Shown in pieces: positions 21,274 to 32,217 of a DNA stretch of 64,000 nucleotides; the first letter of the stretch is position 1, and each line of letters starts with the position of its first letter. The position numbers and the translations under genes are program-made. The stretch comes from Adiantum capillus-veneris. Taxonomy: Eukaryota > Streptophyta > Polypodiopsida > Polypodiales > Pteridaceae. The DNA lies in assembly GCA_014529385.2 (NCBI GenBank), contig CM043969.1:26427946-26491945 (forward strand). The letters run 5' to 3'. The notes beneath the pieces are model-generated. The model had not been told where the DNA came from and searched no databases. It saw only the letters and a list, made by a program, of their open reading frames with translations.

Positions 21274-23398
21274 TTATATTTCGTCTACAGTGCATTGAGA
21301 TACACCAACATTGAAATCTTCTTCATTTTCGTTTTGACAATCATACAACCAGGTTGGAATTTCCTCCTTGTAGCCAGCACTTTCGATGTGATTCAGTATC
21401 TTTTCGTTGCAATACATATACACTAATTTCTTTGCTCTCTCTGCTAATAGTCTGTTGCGAATAGTGATGTGAACATACTTGTACATACTCCAGTTTCTCT
21501 ATGAACTTGAATTTGTTGCACATTGTGTGAGTACTTTCATTGCAAGAGGACGTAAGGTAGAGTAATGCTCTCCACCATTCATCATCCACCACTTCCATGC
21601 AGGTTGCTCTTTTGCCATTACTTGTACAAAATCATTCGCAAAAGGACCTTCTTTTAATCTAAATGCACTCATTTCTTTGATGCAATCAATTCGGTCCTGA
21701 ACGTTGGAGTAGAACATGTTGACCACGTGATAGAAATCGCCTACCACCTCTGTATTGGACATCAGATCTAAATTCCAATACTTTGGATCGAGCATGTAAG
21801 CCACGCTATGGAGTGGACTATGAGCGCACTATGAGCGCTCTTCCACCTTGCATGAAAATACTTAGCCAAAATTTTTGCTGTTTGCCAGAGAATGGTAATT
21901 GCCACTCCGTATCTACTACAGACTCTTTAAGCTCTTGAGGATTTTCAAGACTCTGTTGGACTGACCACCATGTCATCCACACTTTGCCCAAGTTTGGTGC
22001 CCTTTGATCAAGATTGCGGATCGCGAACATAACGGGCATCATTACATGGTATGCATCCATCACACTCCTCCACCAAGCAACCTTGTTTACATTGCCACGT
22101 AGACCTGTAATTTTATCCTTCACTGTTTCTTTCTGCTCAAGCTGCCATTCATCAAAGGACGCACAATTGAATATGTCAATCATAGCACATTTATTACGGA
22201 GAAGTGATTCCAAGGTATAAAAGTGTGTGCAGAACCGAGTTTCAGTAGGAAGTTTCAGCAGCACTGACATGCGCATCCTATACAAATCGAGGACTCTCTG
22301 TCGTTTCAAGATAAATTTCACAACCTGACGTGTTGTATCAATTATTTTGGCGAACCATGTGGTTTCTTCACTAGTGTACCAATCTTTCAGCACCAAGTTC
22401 AAGCTGTGCGTATTACAATCATTGGCAAAAATGTGTGGAAAGCACTTCTTTATTAATTTACTGGCGTTTTTACAATTCTTTGCATTGTCCATCACAACTT
22501 GAACGACATGTTCAGCACCAATTTCTTTAATTACATCAATCAAGACCTCAGAAAGGTATTTGCCACTTTTAATTGCACCAGAACTATCAATCGCCTTTAT
22601 AAACGTTTCTCCCCTTGGACAAACCAGCATTACTTTGATCAACGGTCTTCTCTGAACATTTGACCAGCCATCACTCACAATTGTACATCCTCAAAGTGAA
22701 ATATTCCCAAGTATTATTTTGCCAACACGCTCTTTGACTTTGATGTAACATTTGTCCAAGAAAACATTTCTTATCGTGTGATAAGAAGGAGCTGAAAATC
22801 CTGGACCAAACTCACCGATTTTCTTCCAAGCAGCCTTCCAATGATTGCTGTCTACCATGACCAAAGCACTTCCAGTAAAGAATATTGCTTTGGCGAATGT
22901 TGTTTGTGCTTCTTCTAGGGACTGCACTCGAAAGCTTTGATGTAATGATTTTTGACGCATTTGACAAAGTCCACCTTCATTGTGATGTTTAAAAGGAACA
23001 CTACCTGGAATTTCCTCTCCTTGCGCAGGTTGTTCTCCAAGGTTAGTTGGCGTCACTACAGGATCTGCGGAGTTAATATTTGGCTTTGGGAACTCTTGAT
23101 TCAAAGGCACATAGCTATATATCTGTCGTCTCTTGCCACCCTTTTTGGCGAGCTCTTCTCTCAAATGTTTTGCAACTGCAGGTGCCTGAGAATGTTCACA
23201 TTTTCTACAAATTGTTTTAGCACTACCCAGAAAATGATCCCTAATACGTGGTGCACCGCCAGATTTTGTTGTGTGACAAAATTTACATTGCCACTCCATA
23301 TATCGGCCGCATATGTTGTGAGCATAATCCCACTCTTTGCCAGGAGCTCTTTTATTCTTTGGCTTCTTCGTACCACTTGTGCCCACATTTTGCTCCAT
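21274..23398 (-). pseudogene. hAT-family transposase (BED finger, DUF659, hAT C-terminus)
   Basis: From the ATG at 23398 the protein begins with a BED-type zinc finger (WQCKFCHTTK...RDHF...CRKC, residues 36-67). Next comes the DUF659 region (VSDGWSNVQRRPLI, VVMDNAKNCKNASKLI, NDCNTHSLNLVLKD). The hAT dimerisation domain with RNWSMYKYVHITIRNRL lies near 21500-21430. The breaks are a TGA at 22691 (fits CGA), a frame change at 21800-21840 and a TAG at about 21501. An 11-bp tandem duplication (ACTATGAGCGC twice) lies at that frame change. Length is near 700 codons, normal for plant hAT. No terminal inverted repeat was identified, so the boundaries of the transposon are unknown. Confidence 0.88.
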
Positions 23399-24080
23399 TG
23401 CTTTTAAATTAAAACTGAACAGAAAAGAACAAGATGTTACAAACTGAAAACAATTTTATATTTTTAATATATATTCTAATTTAAAAACCATTCAATATGA
23501 AAGTAACATAATGCACAATATGAGATTTTCAATGCACGCTAGTCAATCGACATATCGATCACCTATATTGTGAGCAACCATACACATTGCAATGTAATCT
23601 ATACATGGCATAATAACCATAACAATGCTATGAATCTCTCTATGCAATTATTATTTTAATGATTATTTATATGTCCACTTTGATTTGCAAACAATAAGAC
23701 ACATCTAATTTCATTTGTTACAAAAAAACAAACGAAATCAATAAAATATATAATTGGTCATTTCATGCACTAATAATCTATCGTAATAAATAATGCACTC
23801 TCTGTATAAAGCAATGCATGAACTAACGCAAATAAATCTTCAATATAATCACCCAATTGGGGACTACTTGTACCCAGTGAAGGATTGTAGCCCACCCATG
23901 CAACCAATTCAATATATAAAAGCTATTTTAACCCAATCAAGGATTATAGCTCTTATATTGTAAATCAACTCAAATATAAGACTTCAAGGATCTTTATATG
24001 CCCGGTACACTAGTAGAGGACATCCGACCCTTGACTACCGACTCGTCATTTACATATGCTCATCTTCTAAAACCAATTAC
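23399..24080. other. AT-rich spacer, no gene seen
   Basis: This is probably the 5' flank of the hAT transposase. No convincing hAT terminal repeat was found in it. Confidence 0.4.
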
Positions 24081-24316
24081 TGTAGAGTGCGCAGGTGATG
24101 GAGAAGGTAGAAAAGAAGACTACGCACACACACCAACACATATCGAGACACACACACACACAATCATTACCCTGCAGCAGCAGCCATTCAACGAGCTGCT
24201 CTTCTCTTCTTCTTCTCTTTTAACTATTATCCAAAGTATATTTACAACATAGTATAGTCAGTGTCCAGCCGCTCATAGCACAATGGACATATTCTTTAAC
24301 ATCATATTCTTTAACA
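24081..24316 (-). repeat. 3' LTR of element D (outer end tentative)
   Basis: The LTR start (TGTTAA at 24316 on the minus strand) is firm because it abuts the purine tract. The outer end at 24081 is chosen only because it yields a CTCTACA terminus. Without the 5' LTR it cannot be confirmed. Confidence 0.5.
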
Positions 24317-25762
24317 CTCCCCCTCAAGCTCAGAGTGAGCTTGCATATGATGAATTCCCAATGCTTCACGAAAGTAGCAAAACTTCTCCTTTCCAAGAGC
24401 TTTTGTGAATATATCCGCAACTTGATCATTTGTTTTCACATACACCAAATCAATCTCATTTGCCAAAACTTTTTCTCTAATGAATTGATAATGTACTTCA
24501 ATGTGTTTAGTACGAGCATGGTAGACTGGATTCTTTGCCAACATGATGCTGCTAATATTGTCACAATATATAATGACACTGTCAAGATAGTCAAAACCAA
24601 ATTCTACCATAAGCACTCTCAACCATGACTCTTCACATGCTGCCAAAGCTGCTCCACGATATTCAGCTTCTGTACTTGATAATGCTACAGTTGATTGCTT
24701 CTTGCTACTCCAACTTATCATACCATTGCCAATGGAAAATACATAACCACTTGTAGATCTTCTATCCATAAAATCTCCTGCCCAATCTGCATCTGTGTAA
24801 CCATAAAGACAAAGATTCCCATTCTTTCATAAAACATTCCATAGCTGACAGTGGCTTTCACATATCTCATAATCCGTCTCACTGCATCAAAATGACTTTT
24901 ACATGGCTTTTGCATGAATTGACTCACAACACCCACTGCATAACTCAAATCTGGCCTTGTTATTGTCAAGTAAACAAGGCTTCCAACCATCTTGACGTAC
25001 ATAGTGACATCCTCAATGTAATGTCCATCATCAAACAACTTCACATTTTGATCAAGAGGTGTATCAACCGGTTTGCACGCTGTCATTCCATACTTCTCAA
25101 GCATATCCAACGCGTATTGTCTTTGTATCATCCAAATTCCTGATAAAGTGTTGACAATTTCAATTCCCAAGAAATATCTCAACTCACCAAGGTCCATGTT
25201 GAATTCTCTCAACAAACTCTTCTTGACATGCAAAATTTGCTCATCATGACTTCCAGTGAGAATCAAGTCATCAACATAGATAACAATAACGACGATCTCT
25301 CCATCAACATGCTTCAAAAACAATGAGTGATCAGCAGTAGACTGTTTAAATCTAATCTTCTTCAAGAATCTGGTTATCTTTTCACACCAAGCTCTAGATG
25401 CTTGCTTCAAACCATACAATGCTTTCTTCAACTTACACACATAATATGGAAACTCTGGATGTTGATAACCCTCTGGCTGTATCATATAAACTTCTTCTTC
25501 CAAGTCACCATTCAAGAATGCATTATCCATCCATTTGCCGTAACTTCCAACCAAACATACTTGCCATTGCTATCACCAATCTGACTGTTGTCATCTTTGC
25601 AACTGGACTAAATGTCTCATCATAATCAAGACCTTTTGTTTGTGCATAACCTTTAGCAACAAGCCTCGCTTTATATCTTTCCACACTATCATCTGACTTG
25701 CACTTGACCTTGTGTACCCATTTTGAACCAATTGCTTTCTTTCCACTTGGCAAGCGAACCAA
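24311..25762 (-). pseudogene. Reverse transcriptase and RNase H of element D
   Basis: Three overlapping frames on the minus strand. 25762-25523 holds [17 protein letters not shown]. 25554-24718 holds AFLNGDLEEEVYM, VIYVDDLILTG (the RT catalytic motif) and RPDLSYAVGVVSQFM. 24769-24311 holds RNase H ([41 protein letters not shown]). Two frameshifts (about 25540 and 24790) break the polyprotein. The RT catalytic YVDD and the RNase H core are otherwise preserved. Confidence 0.9.
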
Positions 25763-25779
25763 ATCCTAAGTGTTATTCT

Positions 25780-28071
25780 TCACAAGAGCATCCATCTCAT
25801 ATGATCTATAGCTGACTCCCATTCTGATTTTCCAATTGCCTCTTGAAAACATGTAGGCTCTTTATGTTGCACACGTGAAACCATGTATGCATAATGTGTA
25901 CGCATGTAACCGTTGTATGTGAATCTATCAACTGGATAACGCACCCTCTCTGATCTTCTCAACTGTGGTGCACTCTTCTCTTCAACTCTTGCATATGGGG
26001 GTACATATTTCTCAATATGCTTACTGCCAGGTGTCCTCAAATGTGGTAAACCATGCTCTTCATCGAGGCTTTCATCTCCAGAACTCTCTTCAACCACTTT
26101 CTTCTTGCCTTTCTCGTCTTGCTTCTTATCTTGCAAACGACCACTCCATGGGTTGACACTTCCTGTACTCGCCTCTGCCATATGTGGTCCTGAAATAGTT
26201 CTTGTTGATGGTCCTGGCTTATCAACAACATGACGCACATTCTCTTGCTCTTCATACTCATCTTCTATCATCACTGGCTTTGGTTTATACCATGGTTCAT
26301 GCTCACAAAATCTGACATCTCTAATGACATAAACTTGTCTTGTCGTAGGATCATAACACTTGTAACCTTTCTTTTCAACTGGGTAGCCCAAGAATATACA
26401 CTTCACTGCCTTTGGCTCCATCTTCTTTCTTGCTTCATTTGGCACATGAACATAGCAAACACATCCAAAAACTTTCATGTAGGAAACTGTTGGCTTGATC
26501 CCATAAAGTCTCTCATAAGGTGAAATTTCATGAATGGCAGCTGTTGGTGTTCGATTCATAATGTGTACTGCTGTATGAACTGCTTCAGCCCAATATGTTA
26601 ATGGCATATTCATCTCATTCATCATGGCTCTTGCGACCTCTGCTATGACTCTATTCTTTCTCTCAGCAACTCCATTTTGTTGTGGTGTGTATCTGCAAGT
26701 AATCTGTCTTCTTATGCCTTGTTCACGTAAGTAATCATCAAAACTATGTGACATGTACTCTCCCCCTCCATCTGTACGTAGGCATTTAATTTGACAACCA
26801 TTCTCTTTCTCAACCATAACTTTGAACTCCAAGAATACCTCAAATGCCTCTGACTTTGCCTTTAGAAAGTAAACCCATGTCATTCTACTGTAATCATCCG
26901 TGAATGTGATAAAATATCGACAACCATTTGGCGTAGCATGATCAAAAGGTCCCCAAATATCTGAATGAACAATTTCCAAAAGACTTTGGTTAATTCTCCC
27001 CCTCTTTGGAAATGGTAAGCGAGATTGCTTTCCAAATTGACAAGCTTCACAAACATGATCAAAATTCAATCTGCCAAACTTTGGTAATCCACGTACAATT
27101 TGATTTGATTGCATATGCTTTAGTCTTCTAAAATTGACATGACCAATCCTCTTATGCCATAACTCTGTCCAATTATCTTGAGTGGCTGATTTGTTTGCAT
27201 ACATACCACTGTGTAAACATGGATCTCCAGCTTCCAATGAGAACAAGCGACCTTTCTTTCTTCCATGTGCCAATATCTTGCCTGGTCTGCCTTTGTGAAA
27301 CTCCTCTATGAAGCAGCCATAACGATTAAAACGGACTTGCAACCCTTGATCTGTCATCTGTCCAACTGATGCCAAATTCTTTGTGATTGAAGGCACATAT
27401 AGAACATCTCCCAATGTGTTGTATGTCCCGTCTTTTTCTAGCAATGGAACTGAACCAACATGTGTAATCCGATGCATAGTATCATCACCTGTAGCGACAA
27501 ACTCATCCTCTTTTAATTTCTCTTTTCTGTCAAACCATTCACCATGATATGTCATATGATTTGTGGCACCACTATCTAAATACCAATCATCTGTATGATG
27601 TGGCTCCACCATGCTTCCAACAACATGCTCCATAGGAAATAAATGTCCACTCGATCTATTGTCATAAATATTTTGATCATGAGGATTGTATCCAGCAAAG
27701 TTTCCTCCATGTCTGCCATAACCTCGGCCTCTTCCACCACGATCACGATTTTTATTTAGCCTTGTGTAACATTCTCTTTCAAAGTGACCATAAATGCCAC
27801 ATCTGTTACAATATCCATCTCTTTGAGGATGTACAAATCGTCCACCTCCACGTCCATGAGTTCGAGCTCTCCCCCTGCCTCTTTGGCTATAATCATTGTA
27901 ACTTTGACTTTGTTGGTTTTGCCATTGACCTCTTCCTGTATTGTTTCCACGACCATAGTTTCCTCTTCCACCTCTATTGTTTCCACGACCTCTAGAGTAA
28001 AAAACCTGATCTCTGGAATTGTTATTTGATGTAGAAGGACCTGACTTGCCTAACTTCACCTCTTCTTGCAA
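25780..28071 (-). CDS. gag C-terminus, protease and integrase of element D, 763 aa
   Basis: This is the longest open frame in the window. In order it has an RGRG/NRGG-rich basic region, a CCHC knuckle (CNRCGIYGHFEREC), the protease start WYLDSGATNHMT, a GAG-pre-integrase LWHKRIGHVN, and the integrase core. That core has HSDIWGPF, FTDDYSR, LRTDGGGEYMS and QNGVAERKNR, with the D,D(35)E residues in place. An acidic linker toward RT and a VRYPVDRF-like segment follow. The frame ends at a frameshift just before RT. It is a fragment of a polyprotein, so no independent start is implied. Confidence 0.9.
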   Translation of the reverse strand: MQEEVKLGKSGPSTSNNNSRDQVFYSRGRGNNRGGRGNYGRGNNTGRGQWQNQQSQSYNDYSQRGRGRARTHGRGGGRFVHPQRDGYCNRCGIYGHFERECYTRLNKNRDRGGRGRGYGRHGGNFAGYNPHDQNIYDNRSSGHLFPMEHVVGSMVEPHHTDDWYLDSGATNHMTYHGEWFDRKEKLKEDEFVATGDDTMHRITHVGSVPLLEKDGTYNTLGDVLYVPSITKNLASVGQMTDQGLQVRFNRYGCFIEEFHKGRPGKILAHGRKKGRLFSLEAGDPCLHSGMYANKSATQDNWTELWHKRIGHVNFRRLKHMQSNQIVRGLPKFGRLNFDHVCEACQFGKQSRLPFPKRGRINQSLLEIVHSDIWGPFDHATPNGCRYFITFTDDYSRMTWVYFLKAKSEAFEVFLEFKVMVEKENGCQIKCLRTDGGGEYMSHSFDDYLREQGIRRQITCRYTPQQNGVAERKNRVIAEVARAMMNEMNMPLTYWAEAVHTAVHIMNRTPTAAIHEISPYERLYGIKPTVSYMKVFGCVCYVHVPNEARKKMEPKAVKCIFLGYPVEKKGYKCYDPTTRQVYVIRDVRFCEHEPWYKPKPVMIEDEYEEQENVRHVVDKPGPSTRTISGPHMAEASTGSVNPWSGRLQDKKQDEKGKKKVVEESSGDESLDEEHGLPHLRTPGSKHIEKYVPPYARVEEKSAPQLRRSERVRYPVDRFTYNGYMRTHYAYMVSRVQHKEPTCFQEAIGKSEWESAIDHMRWMLL

Positions 28072-28082
28072 ACAAAGGTTTA

Positions 28083-28520
28083 CTAACTCTTCAAAACAAG
28101 CATGTGTCCTCGAACAGATATAGATGTATCCAATGACTTGTATTCCGGTCCCAAACCATTCAATGTCATTGAAACTAAGTCATCATCTGGAACTTCAACA
28201 TTAATGCTCGCAAGATCTTCTTGTATTTGCTTTATCTCTGTCACATAATTTGATATGGATCTATTTCCTCGCCATACACAATGTAACCTTTGCTTCAAGT
28301 GAACTTTTCGTGGTTCTGTATTGGAGCTGTTCATTCTTGCTAGTATCTCCCATGCTTCCTTTGGAGCTTGAGCCTTCTTCACATGTGGTATAAAGAAGTC
28401 ACTAATGCATAGTGAAATCCAATGCATCACTTTTCTTGAATTCGCGATCCACTTCTTGTAAGCTTCTACTCCTGCTTGGCATGTTTTATGTGCTTCAATA
28501 TTCTCGAGTAAGGTACTAGA
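28083..28520 (-). pseudogene. gag N-terminal part of element D, truncated
   Basis: The frame carries the copia gag core (KEAWEILARM, LKQRLHCVWR, YVTEIKQIQEDLASI). It stops at 28083, a few bases before the next frame starts. The usual gag start is absent. Upstream of about 28520 the frame runs into LINE-like sequence (EMKPFLWK), giving a chimeric open frame to 28601 that is not a native gag start. Confidence 0.8.
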
Positions 28521-28540
28521 GCGAACCCTTGGAAATGAAG

Positions 28541-28790
28541 CCTTCCATAGAAAAGGCTTCATTTCCAAGGGTACATTCTCGAGTGAGGCTTCAAAAAACA
28601 TGGCCTATGTAAGAAAGGTTGTGGGAAGAAGTTAAGGCGGTTATATTGTCAGATTGATTACTTTGTGGTTACGTATGGATATGCGGTCAATGTATTTTGG
28701 AAAATTTCAGCCTTTGTGAGGGTCGAGTGAGGTTTTTTGAAGCCTCACTCGAGAATGTACCCTTGGAAATGAAGCCTTTTCTATGGAAGG
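28541..28790. repeat. Perfect 59-bp inverted repeat
   Basis: 28541-28599 and 28732-28790 are exact reverse complements with a 132-base spacer. The left arm also folds on itself: CCCTTGGAAATGAAGCC at about 28527 pairs with sequence ending near 28570. The sequence is the EMKPFLWK-coding part of a LINE fragment present in both orientations. Confidence 0.92.
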
Positions 28791-28970
28791 TGTTATGAGG
28801 GGCCTTACCAACATGTGACAAGATCTTAGCTCGAGATATAGGCTCAAATATGTGTTCGGATTGTAGAACTGCTAGACGATTTGACCCACTTACTCCTAGA
28901 GTGCCAAGGTAAGAGTCCTGGCATGTAAGGTGTGCAAAATGATCCAAAGGACTTGGAAGATTGGCTTTTC
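28755..28970 (+). pseudogene. LINE reverse-transcriptase C-terminal zinc-finger (zf-RVT) fragment
   Basis: The plus strand reads LEMKPFLWKVL-x-GALPTCDKILARDIG followed by a CSDC-type pair. After a frame slip it reads DDLTHLLLECQGKSPGM. This matches the zf-RVT pattern at the end of plant LINE ORF2 (KFFLWRxxxxxLPTxxxLxxR...C...C...E.xxHLFxxC). Stops and a frame change show decay. The rest of the LINE is missing. Confidence 0.6.
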
Positions 28971-28974
28971 CAAG

Positions 28975-29460
28975 AATGACCTACTCCTTCATTAGGAGAT
29001 TTCGGAGGTCTTTTGGAGGGCCTTTTAGAAGAGAAAGGAAAAAGCGCTCCTCCAATGAAAGAAGAGCCTACGTTACGTAGAATAATAGATTGATATTAAA
29101 AAAATGTAAAAAATGTGTCAGTGGTCCTTGAAAATGGATGCCTTTTCATTCAATGCGAATGTCTTTTTCATGAGGTAGGCGACGCTCATTTAATATGGCT
29201 TTCGTCATCATTGAAATTTTAAAAAAAAACCACAAAACTGTCAAGTGGTGTTGGAATTTGAAGCTTTTGACACCGAAACCTAAAAAACGCCTATAGACTT
29301 GCCTCAATCTGACACTCAGAGAGGGAGAAATCGCCAAAAAACCCCTGAAAATGGGATTTTGGATCATGGCGCGCGAGGGACCATCTGGAGAATTCTAGAT
29401 GACCCTCTGCGTGCCATGATCCAACTTTTGTACGTTTTGCCTCACGGCGCACGTGTGGAG
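28975..29460. repeat. Left arm of a large foldback inverted repeat
   Basis: The sequence recurs in inverse orientation at about 29461-29682 and, beyond element C, at 35569-35800. Examples are CATTAGGAGATTTCGGAGG at 28991 against its complement near 35765, and GCCTCAATCTGACAC near 29302 against its complement near 29548. The two arms meet close to 29440-29460 with little loop. The outer parts resemble LINE 3' coding sequence. Confidence 0.8.
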
Positions 29461-29682
29461 TTGGAATTTTCCAGATGACCCCCCACGCAGCGTGCGGCAA
29501 AATCTCCTTTTTAGGGGTATTTTGACAATTTCTCCCTCCCTAGGTGTCAGATTGAGGCAAGTAGAGACGTTTTCAAGTTTTTGGTCATTTTAGACGCATT
29601 GGCGGTGTCAAAAACTTTAAATTCTACCATTATTTTGTGATTTTTTTAATTTCAATGATGACGAAAGCTATATTGAATGAGT
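29461..29682. repeat. Right foldback arm, inner part
   Basis: Inner half of the right arm, cut at 29682 by element C. The arm resumes at 35569. Confidence 0.8.
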
Positions 29683-29905
29683 TGTTACAGTATACATGTG
29701 GTAGTGATGTGTGTGAACACACTAGGACCACCGGGGCATTTTTTCCCTCTTTAGGAGGTTTTTTCCCCGAGCATTGTATATACGCCCATCACTCTAGGGC
29801 TATCTATCTTCCCATTGCACACTAATAACGCTCTTTATTGTGTGCCTTGAGCTTCCTTCGTCTTCTCCAAGCTGTGTGCGTTTCTCTGCAACCCTGATTC
29901 CAACA
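29683..29905 (+). repeat. 5' LTR of element C
   Basis: TGTTACA...CCAACA; same family as the element A LTRs. Confidence 0.93.
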
Positions 29906-30225
29906 ATTGTATCAGAGTAGGTTACATCCTCCAGGGCTTAGTCGCCAGCTGCTCCAACATACACCTGCTCACTTTCTCCGATTACAGTGAGGTTTGGCGA
30001 GCGTTCGCAGGTCGACAAATAATTTGGACTCATTTCGGCCTCCGTTTCCAATACAGGAAAGTTTGCACAAGCAATTTTGTCATTTTGTGCAGAATTTCTA
30101 TCGGTGCCAATTTCTGCATAACATGTTCCTTACAGTCTTCTACGGTTTGTGCTATATAGCTCGTGTTGCTCCCGCTTCGTTTCTCATATTTTCAAGCAGT
30201 TTTCACATCAGGTGCAGCATTTACC

Positions 30226-31469
30226 ATGGCTAACAACAACACACACGATGTCTTCAAGATGTTTGCTGCTGAGGTGGGCTTATATGATGCAACACGTTCT
30301 TGTGTCAAAGGGCGTCTAGAATATTGTGCAGGGCATTGATGTACGTCCTCGTTCTGAGGATATAGGCGATGTTAGATGTTGCAAGTCTTGCTGTAAGGAT
30401 TGCTGCTATTATAGTTGTTTTGCCTACGGCAGAACAAGCTCGTTGGGATGTAAAGGATGCGCAAGCTCATGCATTGATTGCGTTGTCTGTGAAGCGCACC
30501 ATTGTTTCTCACATCCGTTCAGCAAAATCTGCAAAACAGGCTTGGGATATTCTAGCAGGTCTTTATGCAAGCCACAATGAGGCTAAAATTGCTTTGCTGC
30601 GTAAAGAGTTGGAGTCGAAGATTATGCATGAGGAAGACGATATGGACACTTTCCTTGCTAGTGTCAAGGATATCAATGATCAGCTTATTTTTGCATGTGA
30701 AGTCATTTTAGACAGTTCCCTTGTGCAGACTGTTCTTGATGCCTTACCAGACTCTTACCAGAATTTTGCTAGTACTTGGAGATTTATAACCCAACGAAAT
30801 CCTAAAGTTGTCAACCTTGATGCATTATGTGTTAAGTATGGAGCGTGATTTACCTTGTAATCTTCTATGGTAAAAGCGCACATTTGTAAGGCCCCCATTA
30901 TGAGGAGAAGCCATTATGCGTGAAGGAAAATCACTCGCCAGAAACCATAATTTTCACGGCCAAAAATCAAGGGAAACTTTAGGGGCCTTGAGGGCGGAAG
31001 CCCCCAAGACTTTTTTTTCCCTTCGCCAGAATATTATGACCGGACGGCGGCCGGAAAGTGGTCGGAAAACAACCGGTCGGTTGGCCGGTGGCCGGTAGTC
31101 AATGGCCGGTGGTGGCCGGTGGCCGGTGGCCGAATTCAAAAGTGGACTTGTCTTCTCAAAGGCGGCCACACATGGGCGGAATGAAGGGTCCGATTTGGAC
31201 TTATCTACACAAGGGCGGCTACACATGGTTGCCCTCTCATGAGAGAGGGCAGCCCTTTTGGCCTATAAAAGGAGTCCATTTCTACACACATTTCAAAGGT
31301 GAAGTTGATGCAACAAGGTGAGTGTGAGGTGGTGAGAGTGAAGCAAGGCGGGAGCTCCATTAAGGGTATAATCCCTTTGTAAACTACTTCTTGTTTTGAA
31401 GTACTAAAGCCATTGAGTGGCTGCTTTCCCGTGGACGTAGCCCACATTGGGTGAACCACGTATATCGTG

Positions 31470-31528
<59 letters not shown>

Positions 31529-32211
31529 ATCTCGTGTATGTAAATCTGTCTCTCTCCATTAAGTAATCTACTCAATTATCTATTTAGCTACGTCTTATTT
31601 CCTAACATTATGCACATTGTTGTTGCAAGAGTCACCTTCCATAAAAAAACACGACTAGATAGCGTGCAGTTGAACAGGCTTTTATTGCTTTTCAAAGAAA
31701 GGGTGGTAATAGCAATGCAGCCACTTCTTATGGTTCTGCTGCGAGTGGCAAAACTTCTGTTCCTAATGCTTCTGCTGCTGGCAGCACTTCGTCTGGCAAT
31801 TATGATGATAAGGGCAAAAAGAAGATGCGTTGCCATTATTGTAAAGCTAATGATCACTTGATCAAGCAGTGTCCTAAGTTGAAGGCCAAAGAGGCTAAGA
31901 AGAAAGAGGGTGGTTCCACTGCAAATGCTGGTTCCACTACAAATGCAGCCATTGTTGAGTCTTCTGTGAAGGGAGACTGTAATGTTGATGTCGATGCAGA
32001 ATGGGATTTTAGCGCAGAGTGCACTTACAATCCTGTTGTCCATGATGCATGCTTGTCAGTTGTTGTTGCAGATTCACAGTGGTATTTCGATAGTGGTGCT
32101 ACAAAGCACATTACCTCACATCATGAATTGTTCACCTTTCTTGAGTCTATCCCTCATGGGAATTCTGTCACTTGTGCCAACAATGCCTCTTATCCGGTTC
32201 AAGGAGTTTGA
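30226..32211 (+). pseudogene. gag and protease of element C, interrupted by LTR F
   Basis: The ATG at 30226 aligns with the gag start of A. About 30 bp are missing near 30270, and a frame change near 30370 restores the open gag stretch to 30829. After solo LTR F the frame resumes at 31608. The CCHC knuckle (CHYCKANDHLIKQC) follows at about 31831 and the protease WYFDSGATKHIT near 32083. A stop near 32209 separates protease from the next frame. Confidence 0.88.
30830..31607 (+). mobile_element. Solo LTR F inside gag of element C
   Basis: A 778-bp insertion starts TGTTAAG and ends CCTAACA. It is flanked by exact TTATG duplications (30825-30829, 31608-31612). Element A has uninterrupted gag here. 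There is no internal domain, so this is a solo LTR left by recombination. It contains a GGCCGGT minisatellite (31030-31135) and a (CT)n run (31474-31525). No full-length relative of it is in the window. Confidence 0.94.
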
Positions 32212-32217
32212 AAGATT

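Larger units (their letters stand above)
24081..28520 (-). mobile_element. Ty1/copia retrotransposon D, 5'-truncated
   Basis: A minus-strand copia element with domain order gag, protease, integrase, RT, RNase H. Its 3' end is marked by a purine tract (GAGGGGGAG, 24317-24326) followed by an LTR opening TGTTAAAGAAT at 24316. The 5' end stops inside gag at about 28520, where LINE-like inverted-repeat DNA takes over. No 5' LTR or PBS remains. It belongs to a different copia lineage from A and C, with only family-level protein similarity. Confidence 0.88.

Noticed and set aside
24170-24190. Right terminus of a hAT transposon (CAGGG on the minus strand) to pair with CAGGGATTTAATA near 16350
   Set aside because: Only CAGGG is shared. 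The next bases differ and the site lies inside the LTR region of element D.
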